DNA of 64,000 nucleotides from Sporobacter termitidis DSM 10068 (GTDB lineage Bacteria; Bacillota; Clostridia; Oscillospirales; Oscillospiraceae). A program made the translations under genes and the position numbers. The stretch is taken from positions 62,001 through 126,000 of the forward strand of contig NZ_FQXV01000008.1 of NCBI RefSeq assembly GCF_900130065.1, in the 5' to 3' direction. Below the pieces are notes generated by a model. It was not told the DNA's origin. It saw nothing but the letters and a program-made list of their open reading frames with translations, and did no database searches. Shown one piece after another: positions 34,444 through 43,693 of the stretch (position 1 is its first letter; the number at the start of each line of letters is the position of its first letter).

Positions 34444-35739
34444 ATGTACCGCAAAATCATGGAATATCTGACAGAATGGAGGAGCAGCCCCTACCGCAAG
34501 CCCTTGATTTTACAGGGCGCGCGGCAGGTAGGTAAAACCTATTCCATTCTTGAGTTTGGGCGGACGCAGTATGAGAACGTCGCCTATTTTAACTTTGAAA
34601 CAGACCCATTGCTTGTTAAAACCTTTGAAGAGAGTATCGACCCTGGCTACCTGATCCCCATTTTATCACGTATGTCGGGGCAAACCATCATTCGTGAAAA
34701 GACGCTGATCGTGCTGGACGAGGTGCAGCTTTGCGAACGGGCGCTGACCTCGCTGAAATACTTCTGTGAAAATGCGCCCGAATATCATATCATCGTTGCC
34801 GGCAGTTTGCTGGGCGTAGCGGTTAATCGGGAGCGATTTTCGTTTCCGGTCGGCAAAGTAGATATGAAAACGCTCCATCCCATGGATATGGAGGAATTTT
34901 TGCTGGCCTGCGGTGAAAGCGAGCTTGTCGGGCAGATTAAAGGCTGCTTCCAGAACGATACGCCTATGCCGGCTGTGCTGCATGATGCGGCGCTGACGTT
35001 TTACCGTCAGTATCTGGTTGTGGGCGGCATGCCGGATTGCGTGAGCAAATACCTGGAAACCAGAGATTTTATCCTGGTGCGACACACGCAGGATATGGTA
35101 CTTCAAAGTTATCTCAACGACATGAGCAAATATAACTCGCAAAATGAAATCAAGAAAACTAGGCTGGTTTATGACAATATTACCGTCCAGCTTTCAAAGA
35201 AGAATACCCGATTTCAATATAAGCTGATAAAAACGGGGGCGCGAGCGGCGGAGTTTGAAAACGCCATTGAATGGCTGTCCCTCTCCGGCATCGTTACCCG
35301 TATCTACCGTGTGGAGCAGCCCAAGAAGCCGCTGGAAAACTATCGGGACATTGATTCGTTCAAGACTTACGTGTCCGATGTGGGTCTGCTTTGCGCCAAG
35401 AAAGATATCGTCGCCGAGGACGTTATATATCTTTCAAGCGAGCTGGATGATTTCAAAGGTGGCATGACGGAAAATTACGTTTGCTGCCAACTCACCGCGA
35501 ATGAATATAGAAGCTATTATTGGACCTCCGAGCGCGGCGCCGAGGTGGATTTTATCATCCAGCGGGAGGGCAAGATTATCCCCCTAGAGGTCAAGTCGGC
35601 GGATAACACGAAGGCCAAAAGCCTGAACGTCTACATGGATACGCATAAACCGCAGTACGCCATCAAACTGTCCACCAAAAACTTTGGATTTGAGGATGGG
35701 AAAAAGACGGTGCCGCTGTACGCCGCATTTTGCGTGTAA
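34444..35739 (+). CDS. AAA_14/DUF4143 ATP-binding protein
   Basis: The 431-residue protein has an AAA-type ATPase domain (Walker A GARQVGKT at about residues 25-32, Walker B LIVLDEVQL, sensor IIVAGSLLG) and a C-terminal DUF4143 domain. That domain ends in a PD-(D/E)xK-like pattern (GAEVDFIIQREGKIIPLEVKSA). Such proteins are widespread in bacteria and often on mobile DNA; their role is unsettled. GGAGG at 34432-34436 fits ATG 34444. Its GC content lies between cargo and chromosome. It has its own promoter, and a 32-bp palindrome follows. Confidence 0.88.
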   Translation: MYRKIMEYLTEWRSSPYRKPLILQGARQVGKTYSILEFGRTQYENVAYFNFETDPLLVKTFEESIDPGYLIPILSRMSGQTIIREKTLIVLDEVQLCERALTSLKYFCENAPEYHIIVAGSLLGVAVNRERFSFPVGKVDMKTLHPMDMEEFLLACGESELVGQIKGCFQNDTPMPAVLHDAALTFYRQYLVVGGMPDCVSKYLETRDFILVRHTQDMVLQSYLNDMSKYNSQNEIKKTRLVYDNITVQLSKKNTRFQYKLIKTGARAAEFENAIEWLSLSGIVTRIYRVEQPKKPLENYRDIDSFKTYVSDVGLLCAKKDIVAEDVIYLSSELDDFKGGMTENYVCCQLTANEYRSYYWTSERGAEVDFIIQREGKIIPLEVKSADNTKAKSLNVYMDTHKPQYAIKLSTKNFGFEDGKKTVPLYAAFCV

Positions 35740-35891
35740 TGTTGGTACCAATTGAAAATAGCGAATGAGAAGTTGAATCGGAGCAAATCAAGCAAGTGAT
35801 GGGAAGCTAGAAAAAGTGCACATTATAGCATTATGAGAAGTTTAGAATGCGCAATATTCATAGAGGCCATGAATTCTATGTTCCCGTTATA

Positions 35892-35923
35892 TAGCTATGA
35901 TGCTCAATTGAACATCATAGCTA
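35892..35923. promoter_or_regulatory. 32-bp near-perfect palindrome upstream of the helicase
   Basis: TAGCTATGATG, CTCAATTGAA, CATCATAGCTA. The loop itself is almost palindromic (TCAATTGA). No T run follows, so an operator is more likely than a terminator. Confidence 0.5.
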
Positions 35924-35966
35924 AGTGAGTGTTCTGAGATAACTAGTAGGTACAGGAGGCTAGAGT

Positions 35967-38684
35967 ATGTTGAGAATAGATAAAGCGATCCTAGATACCA
36001 ATGAGGTAATCTGCGATAACATCTCAAGATTTGACACATCTGAAAGAGGTTTGCTAAGCCAGAACATACTTGGTCATGTAAGAAATTTTGTTGAGTATGT
36101 TGCCATAAAAGCGTTCTCTAATGGGGTGGATATCAATCCAAATGATTATGCTCTAAATGTTGCCTCTCTAAAAAATATGCAGGCGCGTGGCGATTTGCGC
36201 TTTCTTTATAGATTCCATGAAATGCTTCAGAAATCTGTCTCCCACTACACGGTAGATAAGGACGGATCGGAACGATTAATGCTGAAATATTATGAACACC
36301 TCTTAAGGATAAAAATATATCTCAAGGATACATACAACCTAGAGGTTCTCGGAAATATTCAGGATTTTCCGTTAAATACAGATACTGAGCTCTCGGATTA
36401 TTATGCTATGATTGCGGGAAGAATTGAAGTTCCAAGCGTTCTAAATAGGCCCGTTCCATATAGTGATCGATACTATGTACAGAAGGTTAAGCCGTTCTTC
36501 GTAAACCAGAATATTTACTACGAGGTTACATTCACTGCTGCAAATGCCAAAGCAAGCAAGTTTGATCGAGTAATTGCGTTTACCAAGCATGAAATTACTG
36601 ATAACTATGCAGTGAAATTCTCCATTCATAACGACACAATTCATATACTTAACAAGGATATGACGATCCAGGTTATTGATAGCTGGTCAGTTTCTATTCG
36701 TCCATGCGAATGGGAGAACCTATCAGAGATATTTGGCGCGCGGGTGAGCATTAGTGCATCTGCCAATGAATATAAGGAGCTCATGAAATTCCTTAGCACC
36801 GTAAGAATGTCATTAAACGAGCTAGTAGCAAGCGATCGGAGCTATTTCGAATACATAAAAGCCCAAATAACTGCACGTGCTCAGTCGGTAAAAATATTTG
36901 AACTTCTCGATCAATGTCGGGATGTTGTTATTAATAGTAAGCCTAGCGCTAATGTTATCCGGTATCTGCTCCACAAGATGAATAATAGGGTTATAAAGTG
37001 GCAGTTATGGAACGAACAGTGCGGCGGGCTCTCCAATCTTTATCTAAACTATGGTTGCATGCCGTTTGATCAAATGCCTTATTGTACTTCGCTACGACAG
37101 CATAATCCCCGAATTTACGATCTGTTTGAATCTATACCAATAGATGGACGCGAGCATGAACTTTTCGCGAGATTTATCAAGAATAATACAGAAATTGAAG
37201 GACAGCTTTTTACTTCTAAAAAGGATATTGAGAGCTTTGATGATATTGATGGTCTAATTAGAAAATATAATAACTCACTCTATTATAAACACGTTGACCG
37301 AAAGCTCGAAGTTTATAAGGAACATATTTACATAAAGGGGTATGCCGATGATAGCACTGTGATAATTAAGAAACTGCAAGAGCTTGCTGCTACAGGAGTG
37401 TCTCAGTATACGAACTCCGTTGATTCTTGGATAACACGGGAGTCTTATGAAATTGATGACGGAAGTAAAAAAGAGACGCTGCGCCAGATGTTCTCCAATT
37501 CACATGTTGCTCTAATATATGGATCAGCCGGTACTGGTAAATCAACATTAATTAAGCATATCTCAAATTTCTGGGCAGATAAGAAAAAGATATATCTGGC
37601 AAATACACATCCTGCCGTAGATAATATGAGCAGAAAAGTTACTGCTGGAAACAGTAGTTATAGCACGATAGCAAGGTTCCTGTCTAAGAAGAACAACGAT
37701 ACGGACTGTGACGTCCTTTTTATAGATGAGTGCAGCACAGTAAGTAATGCTGATATGCGAAAAGTATTAGAAAAGACAGATCTTAAGTTGCTTGTTCTAG
37801 TCGGCGACACTTACCAGATTGAGTCGATCTACTTTGGAAATTGGTTCAGTATTGCTCAGAAATTTGTGCCAATAACCTCTATTTTTGATTTGAAACATCC
37901 CTATCGGACTACAAATAAAGAGCTTCTTACGGTGTGGGACCGTGTCCGCAATGTTGATGATGCGATTCTGGAACCACTTGTAAAGAACGAATTTACGACT
38001 AAACTTGATGAATCAATATTTGAGCATACAGAGGATGATGAGATTATTCTTTGCCTTAACTATGATGGGCTATATGGTATTAATAATATTAATCGATTTC
38101 TTCAGAACAGCAATCCGAATGATGGTGTTTTTTGGGGCATCAGTATTTATAAAATTAGCGATCCGATATTGTTCAATGAGTCAAATATATTTTCTCCACT
38201 CATACACAATAACTCCAAGGGGAGGATTGTGGGTATCCGCCCCGAGGACCAGCAGATATGGTTTGATATCGAACTTGATGAGTCAATTAATGAAATCGAT
38301 GCATGGGGGTACGATTTTGAGCTTATAGGTGAGTCTGTCACGGGGAATTCTATTATTTCTTTTAGCGTTAACAAGTATCGTAGTACTGATGAGGATGACG
38401 ATGATAATGATTCGACCGTAGTTCCATTTCAGGTTGCTTACGCCATTTCAATTCATAAAGCACAAGGCTTGGAATATGACTCGGTAAAAATTGTTATTAC
38501 GAATGAGACCGAAGAACGTATTACGCATAATATCTTTTACACGGCAATTACGCGCGCAAAAGAAAAACTGAAAATATATTGGAGTCCCGAGACCGAAAAA
38601 GCTATCCTCGAACGTTTGAAAGTGAAGAATTCAAATAGTGATGCTTATTTATTGGCGCAGCTTTCTTCGCTAACAATGGCGTAA
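35967..38684 (+). CDS. SF1 (UvrD/RecD-like) helicase with long N-terminal domain
   Basis: The 905-residue protein has about 500 N-terminal residues of unknown fold. A superfamily 1 helicase core follows: Walker A IYGSAGTGKST at about 517, Walker B VLFIDECST at about 583, motif III LVGDTYQIESI, and late motifs SIHKAQGLEYDSV and FYTAITRAKEKL. RecD-type helicases unwind DNA using ATP. RBS AGGAGG precedes ATG 35967. It is 63 bp upstream of a nuclease-like gene in the same direction; together they may form a two-gene nucleic-acid defence unit. The N-terminal region might be a sensor. It is AT-rich, like the rest of the cargo. Confidence 0.85.
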   Translation: MLRIDKAILDTNEVICDNISRFDTSERGLLSQNILGHVRNFVEYVAIKAFSNGVDINPNDYALNVASLKNMQARGDLRFLYRFHEMLQKSVSHYTVDKDGSERLMLKYYEHLLRIKIYLKDTYNLEVLGNIQDFPLNTDTELSDYYAMIAGRIEVPSVLNRPVPYSDRYYVQKVKPFFVNQNIYYEVTFTAANAKASKFDRVIAFTKHEITDNYAVKFSIHNDTIHILNKDMTIQVIDSWSVSIRPCEWENLSEIFGARVSISASANEYKELMKFLSTVRMSLNELVASDRSYFEYIKAQITARAQSVKIFELLDQCRDVVINSKPSANVIRYLLHKMNNRVIKWQLWNEQCGGLSNLYLNYGCMPFDQMPYCTSLRQHNPRIYDLFESIPIDGREHELFARFIKNNTEIEGQLFTSKKDIESFDDIDGLIRKYNNSLYYKHVDRKLEVYKEHIYIKGYADDSTVIIKKLQELAATGVSQYTNSVDSWITRESYEIDDGSKKETLRQMFSNSHVALIYGSAGTGKSTLIKHISNFWADKKKIYLANTHPAVDNMSRKVTAGNSSYSTIARFLSKKNNDTDCDVLFIDECSTVSNADMRKVLEKTDLKLLVLVGDTYQIESIYFGNWFSIAQKFVPITSIFDLKHPYRTTNKELLTVWDRVRNVDDAILEPLVKNEFTTKLDESIFEHTEDDEIILCLNYDGLYGINNINRFLQNSNPNDGVFWGISIYKISDPILFNESNIFSPLIHNNSKGRIVGIRPEDQQIWFDIELDESINEIDAWGYDFELIGESVTGNSIISFSVNKYRSTDEDDDDNDSTVVPFQVAYAISIHKAQGLEYDSVKIVITNETEERITHNIFYTAITRAKEKLKIYWSPETEKAILERLKVKNSNSDAYLLAQLSSLTMA

Positions 38685-38747
38685 GCATATAAATACCAGT
38701 ATTTTTTATCGAAAGAGAGCTGCATAAACTATATAAAAGGAAACCCA

Positions 38748-39200
38748 ATGAATGATATTAGATTTGAGATATTGAGTATAAAAATAAAAGAGTTATATTC
38801 GATTGTAAGTGAATTGGAGATGCAGTTTCCCGAACGACACTTCACTCCGGATGGTCATTTAGTTGGGAGTATAGGTGAAGTGCTTGCAGCCAGTTATTAT
38901 GGATTGAAGTTATTACCTGCATCTTCCGAAACACATGATGCGATTTCTAAGGACGGTAAGATGGTTCAAATTAAAGCTACCCAAGTCGGTTATGTTAGCT
39001 TATCAAGTGAACCTGAACATCTTATTATTCTAAAAATCCTACGAAGCGGTGAAGCTGATGAAGTTTATAACGGCCCCGGAAAACGTGTATGGGAAGTTAC
39101 CGGCAAGAAGCAAAAAAATGGACAAAGAAGTATATCGTTGAGCAAACTTAAAAGTCTGATGAACAATGTTCCGTTAAGTGATAGGTTGGAGCGAATATAA
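38748..39200 (+). CDS. DUF6998-like PD-(D/E)xK nuclease-fold protein
   Basis: The 150-residue protein has the pattern GHLVGSIGEVLAASYYGL, then ETHDAIS, then KMVQIKATQ. The spaced E, D and Q-x-K fit a PD-(D/E)xK restriction-endonuclease fold and match DUF6998 proteins (SIGEVLA...HDA...VQIKAT...EVYNGPG). Members are often found beside helicases or modification genes. AAAGGA precedes ATG 38748. It is probably cut from the same mRNA as the helicase. Real cleavage activity is not proven by sequence. Confidence 0.75.
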   Translation: MNDIRFEILSIKIKELYSIVSELEMQFPERHFTPDGHLVGSIGEVLAASYYGLKLLPASSETHDAISKDGKMVQIKATQVGYVSLSSEPEHLIILKILRSGEADEVYNGPGKRVWEVTGKKQKNGQRSISLSKLKSLMNNVPLSDRLERI

Positions 39201-39430
39201 AACAACGTAGGCTCATGCCTGTTCATTATTAATTACACAAAATCCATATAAGAGTCGGAAATGGAGGGACCCTCGGTTAAGTATATGGATGGCTCATTTA
39301 AAGCAGATCATAGTAGTAACGGGCAGTTTAGACAAGGTTAAATTATAGCTATAATACGAGTCATCGGATTATTTACATAAATAGCAGCTCAAACAATAAT
39401 ACATATTTTGTTTTTGACAGGAGTGACTTT

Positions 39431-41290
39431 ATGAGTGAATTTATTATGGTAAAGGCGAAGGACTCTTTGCCCTCTCTTAGATATCTTGAAGAAAGCTATA
39501 TCGATAATGGGGCAAAAAGGCATTTTAATATCACAAGTGAACCAGACCGAGCCGTAGTACGCGATTTAGCAGACAAAATTTATCCCACCTATTTTTTGGT
39601 GTTTTCTGAGTTGGATGGTGTACGAACTGTTAAATACATCTATATTGGAGAAGGCATCAAAGCCGGAACAGCGGGCAACCCTTCAATCGAGATATCTATT
39701 CTACAAAAAATAGCAAACAAATCAATGCTCGATAATTTTCTTTCTTGTTCCGAAATTGATTTAACGCAAGACTTTGAGCGTAATTCCTATATTACCATTG
39801 AAAACCTCCCAAGCCTTGTCAGGCAAATGAATTTTATTGCTAAGCCACCGTATAAGAACGATGATGTCACACAAGTAGTTGAGTATCCCAGTATAGATGA
39901 GGAAGATACGCTCCATTCTCTGGCGCAGCGGAATGAGTATTGTCTCCGTGAGTATTCATATCCAAACACAGATAATTCCCGTGGGGAGTTCCAACGAGAT
40001 TATGATCGCATAATACACTCTAAATCATTTAGACGAATGGTAGATAAGGCGCAGATCTTTTCAGCGGACAAAGGTGATCATTACAGGACACGCATGACCC
40101 ACTCTATTGCTGTCAGCCAAATAGCCAAAAGTATAAGCAAGGCGCTCAAATTGAATGAAGCATTGACTGATGCCATTGCATTAGGCCATGATATTGGTCA
40201 CACGCCTTTTGGCCATCAAGGAGAGAGAACACTTAACGAAATCCTGACTGGGAAAAAGGCGTTATTAAGAGATGTGCTGGACAAGGGCGTTTCCTATGGT
40301 GGCTTTAAGCATAATTATCATTCACTAAAAGTCGTGACCAGGTTGGAAGAAAAATATGTTGCGTTTGATGGCTTGAATTTATCATATCAGACTCTTGATG
40401 GGATTTGGAAGCATACCAAAACAAATTTGACGGATGATTCACTAAGCCATTTCATTTCTTCACAGAAATTAAACGAATACTTGATAATTGAAAAAGCGAT
40501 TCCGAGCACACTTGAAGGTCAAGTCGTAAAAATGGCGGATGAGATTGCGCAAAGAAGCCACGACTTGGAAGACGCTTTTGCCGCCCAGAGATTATCAATA
40601 GAAGAAATAAAAAATTATCTCATGCTCAGCAAAATGAATGAATTGAAAGTAAGAATTGACGCTATCGAAGATGAATTTATTCAAGCGTCAGAACTCAATC
40701 GTTTTTATGCTGATCAGGCCGAGCTTTTACATGGCCGTATTTCATCAGCGGTAATTGATTTCTTTGTAAAGGATGTAATTGCCCAATCTAAAACTAATTT
40801 GGATGATTTTCTTGCTTCAGATGGGCTGCGAAGGTTTCGTGATGCAGAACATAGAGTTCAAACAATCTTGATCTTCTTTTCCATAAAAGCCAAAAAACTT
40901 TGTGATTATCTTGAGAAAATAATTTCGAAAAAGGTTATTAATAGTGCAGAGGTATCCTTGTTTGACAGTAATGGCGCCTCTATAGTCGAGTCTCTTTTTA
41001 CTTCTTATTATAATAATCCGCGTTTATTACACAGAGGAACGCTACATAGAATCATGCAGGATTTCCGCAAAATAACAAAAAATGTGATTGATTTTGAAGA
41101 AAGTGATCCAAGTATTATTGAATTAGAATGGAAAAAGATTGCTACTGCTACAGCAGGCGAGGAAGATGATGATTTAGCTGAAAATGAATATTTGGAAAAG
41201 AATAAATTGCTTGTAGGAAATATTGCTGATTTTATTGCTGGTATGACAGACTCCTATGCTATGAATGAATACAATAGGATACGACGGTAA
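39431..41290 (+). CDS. dGTPase-like HD phosphohydrolase with extra N-terminal domain
   Basis: Residues from about 180 match deoxynucleoside triphosphate triphosphohydrolases: RDYDRIIHSKSFRRM, THS (His at about 223), GHDIGHTPFGHQGE (HD at about 253) and KMADEIAQRSHDLED (last metal Asp). HD dNTPases drain nucleotide pools, and several act against phages. The first 165 residues are not part of the usual enzyme (normally about 450-500 residues in all) and include a beta-rich segment (TVKYIYIGEGIKAG). AGGAGTG precedes ATG 39431. A 230-bp gap separates it from the nuclease-like gene and 261 bp from the KAP gene, so it may be transcribed alone. I infer a defence role. Confidence 0.82.
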   Translation: MSEFIMVKAKDSLPSLRYLEESYIDNGAKRHFNITSEPDRAVVRDLADKIYPTYFLVFSELDGVRTVKYIYIGEGIKAGTAGNPSIEISILQKIANKSMLDNFLSCSEIDLTQDFERNSYITIENLPSLVRQMNFIAKPPYKNDDVTQVVEYPSIDEEDTLHSLAQRNEYCLREYSYPNTDNSRGEFQRDYDRIIHSKSFRRMVDKAQIFSADKGDHYRTRMTHSIAVSQIAKSISKALKLNEALTDAIALGHDIGHTPFGHQGERTLNEILTGKKALLRDVLDKGVSYGGFKHNYHSLKVVTRLEEKYVAFDGLNLSYQTLDGIWKHTKTNLTDDSLSHFISSQKLNEYLIIEKAIPSTLEGQVVKMADEIAQRSHDLEDAFAAQRLSIEEIKNYLMLSKMNELKVRIDAIEDEFIQASELNRFYADQAELLHGRISSAVIDFFVKDVIAQSKTNLDDFLASDGLRRFRDAEHRVQTILIFFSIKAKKLCDYLEKIISKKVINSAEVSLFDSNGASIVESLFTSYYNNPRLLHRGTLHRIMQDFRKITKNVIDFEESDPSIIELEWKKIATATAGEEDDDLAENEYLEKNKLLVGNIADFIAGMTDSYAMNEYNRIRR

Positions 41291-41551
41291 ACAGAGGAGG
41301 CTCTCATTATCTTCATAATCTATAACTTTGCATAGCCTTCTTTTTACTTACTATGAATAGAGAATTTAACCGAGCAAAACGTAGTTTTTATGGTCTAGAG
41401 ACCTACCCATCAGCGGTTTTGCGCTATGTTTAACCATGGCAACCCAGCAGGGTCGCCGTGTAGCTTTTATTACCATTGTGGGAAGCTTAACATAACAGTT
41501 CTTCAAGAATATAGGATAATTACTTTACAAAAGAAACAGGGGGTTATCCCG

Positions 41552-43456
41552 ATGAGTTATCTCAGCAATGATGATATTATTAAGTTAGTATCTGAATATC
41601 TTAAAGAGAGTTTTTATAGTTATGCAATAATGCTTGATGGTAGTTGGGGGAGCGGCAAGACTTATTTTATAAAAAATATTCTAATTCCAAAATTGAAAGG
41701 AGATATAAAGCAGCATTCAATTTATATATCGTTATATGGTATTAGAAAGACTGAAGATATATCAAATGCTGTTTTTACTGCTATTGCAGAAGATAGAATC
41801 GGCAAAGGAAAGAAACTGATCCCTTTAATTAGTAATAGTGTAAGGGTGCTTGCAGAAGTTGTTGGCAACAAAATAGGAAGCGATACAGCCGGAGACACAG
41901 ACTTGCAAAAAGTGTTTTCACCTTTTATAGACTTTACGAGTTACTTTTATATTTTTGATGATCTTGAACGTTGCTCGATGCCTATTAATGATGTAATGGG
42001 ATATATTAATCATTTTGTTGAACAAAATGATTCAAAAGTTATCATTGTTGCAAACCAAGTGGAGATTGGCTCCTTGGATAAACAAAACAACTTGGAATTG
42101 AAGTATTTTTTTGCATCTCAAGCTGGAATTAGTTGGCCAACGGAGAATAACAATCAAGCAATTTGGGGGTCAAATACAATATCGGAAAAAAACCATGTAG
42201 TTGATCTCGAGGAAATAAAAAAGCGTATTAATTATGTCTTTGATGAGAATATTCTATATATGCAAATTAAAGAAAAACTTATTGGAAAAACAATATACTA
42301 TCAGCCTGATTTAAGTATAATCGTGCCAATGTTGTTCAGCAAATGTCTCGAAATTGAAACAAGAGAATTAGACCTATGGTCCTCCTTGGTATGCGATATT
42401 TTTACTGAAGAAAAACATTTTAATATTCGTACACTTCAGTTCTCACTACTATTTTTCGCAAAGGTCACTGCTGCCATAACGCCTATGGAAAAAAACAATG
42501 AAATATTAAAGGATATACTTTTTGCAATTGTGAGAGTAGCAATTGGCCATAAAAAAGGAAATCCACCATATGTTTGGAGTGATAATAGTGAATATGGGGT
42601 TATTTCTTTAAAAAATGATATCTTGAGTATACATGGGTATTTTCAATCATTCAAATTTATTCATGACTATATATATTATTCTGATTACAATGCCGAACAT
42701 ATTGTTACTGTAATATCCAGTTATTCAAGAAGTAAAGAGAGTTATGCAGACCCAACTAATAAACTAAAACTTTTTTGGCAGATGGAAGATGATGCTATAG
42801 AAAATGAAATAAGTATAATGTTTAAAAATTTAGAGGAAAGAAAATATAAAGGCGAATCATATAGATGGGTTATCTCGTTGATATTTATGCTTAAAGGGAT
42901 TGATATTGAACCAATTCCTGTAACAAAATTTATTGATATGATAAAGTCTAATATATTAGAAGGCGAATCTCTTTCTACAATGCAACAACCTGCAATAAAT
43001 CAAAATTCACCATGTTTTTTGGATTATAAAGAATGCATGGAAAACCTGGTAGTTTTTGAGAATGAAGTTGAAAAAACAAAGACCTCTGATAATATAAATA
43101 CAATATTTGAGATGGCATCAGGTTGGGGAGAAGGTTTTTACGATTATTACAATAGAAATGAGAGTAAAATCCTCAAAGCTAAAGAATTTTTCAAACATGT
43201 AGACGTTGAGAGATGTGTGCAACGAATTATTGACTCACCCGTTAAAGAATTAAGCGATTTTTTACGAGGAATAGGAAGCATATACAATTTCTCAAATCTT
43301 AAAGATTATTTTGAGGCTGATGGTGAGAATTTTAATAAGCTAAAGCACACTTTACAAAGTAGTAAAATTAAGGGAAAAACAAAACAATATAATATTAGCA
43401 TACTTAATTCTCATATTGATGAGATTCTAAAGCGTTTAATGTATAACCCAATATAG
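41552..43456 (+). CDS. KAP-family P-loop NTPase
   Basis: The 634-residue protein starts with MSYLSNDDIIKLVSEYL, has Walker A GSWGSGKT at about residues 30-37 and Walker B FYIFDDLERC at about 132-141. These are traits of KAP NTPases (PifA and relatives), a group that includes phage-exclusion proteins. I see no inserted membrane helices, unlike many KAP members. The C-terminal 400 residues are helical with no family I recognise. ATG 41552 follows AGGGGG; the frame opens 42 codons earlier without family similarity. Very AT-rich. It is single in its transcription unit. Confidence 0.8.
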   Translation: MSYLSNDDIIKLVSEYLKESFYSYAIMLDGSWGSGKTYFIKNILIPKLKGDIKQHSIYISLYGIRKTEDISNAVFTAIAEDRIGKGKKLIPLISNSVRVLAEVVGNKIGSDTAGDTDLQKVFSPFIDFTSYFYIFDDLERCSMPINDVMGYINHFVEQNDSKVIIVANQVEIGSLDKQNNLELKYFFASQAGISWPTENNNQAIWGSNTISEKNHVVDLEEIKKRINYVFDENILYMQIKEKLIGKTIYYQPDLSIIVPMLFSKCLEIETRELDLWSSLVCDIFTEEKHFNIRTLQFSLLFFAKVTAAITPMEKNNEILKDILFAIVRVAIGHKKGNPPYVWSDNSEYGVISLKNDILSIHGYFQSFKFIHDYIYYSDYNAEHIVTVISSYSRSKESYADPTNKLKLFWQMEDDAIENEISIMFKNLEERKYKGESYRWVISLIFMLKGIDIEPIPVTKFIDMIKSNILEGESLSTMQQPAINQNSPCFLDYKECMENLVVFENEVEKTKTSDNINTIFEMASGWGEGFYDYYNRNESKILKAKEFFKHVDVERCVQRIIDSPVKELSDFLRGIGSIYNFSNLKDYFEADGENFNKLKHTLQSSKIKGKTKQYNISILNSHIDEILKRLMYNPI

Positions 43457-43650
43457 CATGACATGAGGTTTCTGTTATCCATATTATATGACGATGAATG
43501 AACTTCCAGTTATCCATAAACTAGTCAAGTCAGGCCTCCCCAGGTCCTTGACTCTGATAATAGCAATTATGGAAGTTGGGATGCGGTTAGGTTGTGGATA
43601 CTAATATACAAATTACTAAATGCAAAAATTACTGTGCAGACGTTAAATTA

Positions 43651-43659
43651 TGGTATAAT
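43651..43659 (+). promoter_or_regulatory. extended -10 promoter of the GTPase operon
   Basis: TGGTATAAT, an extended -10 (TGnTATAAT), 35 bp before the first gene of the operon. The -35 (ACTGTG) is weak. Confidence 0.55.
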
Positions 43660-43693
43660 ATTTTTGAGTTAGCCTAGATTGGATGGTGATTTT

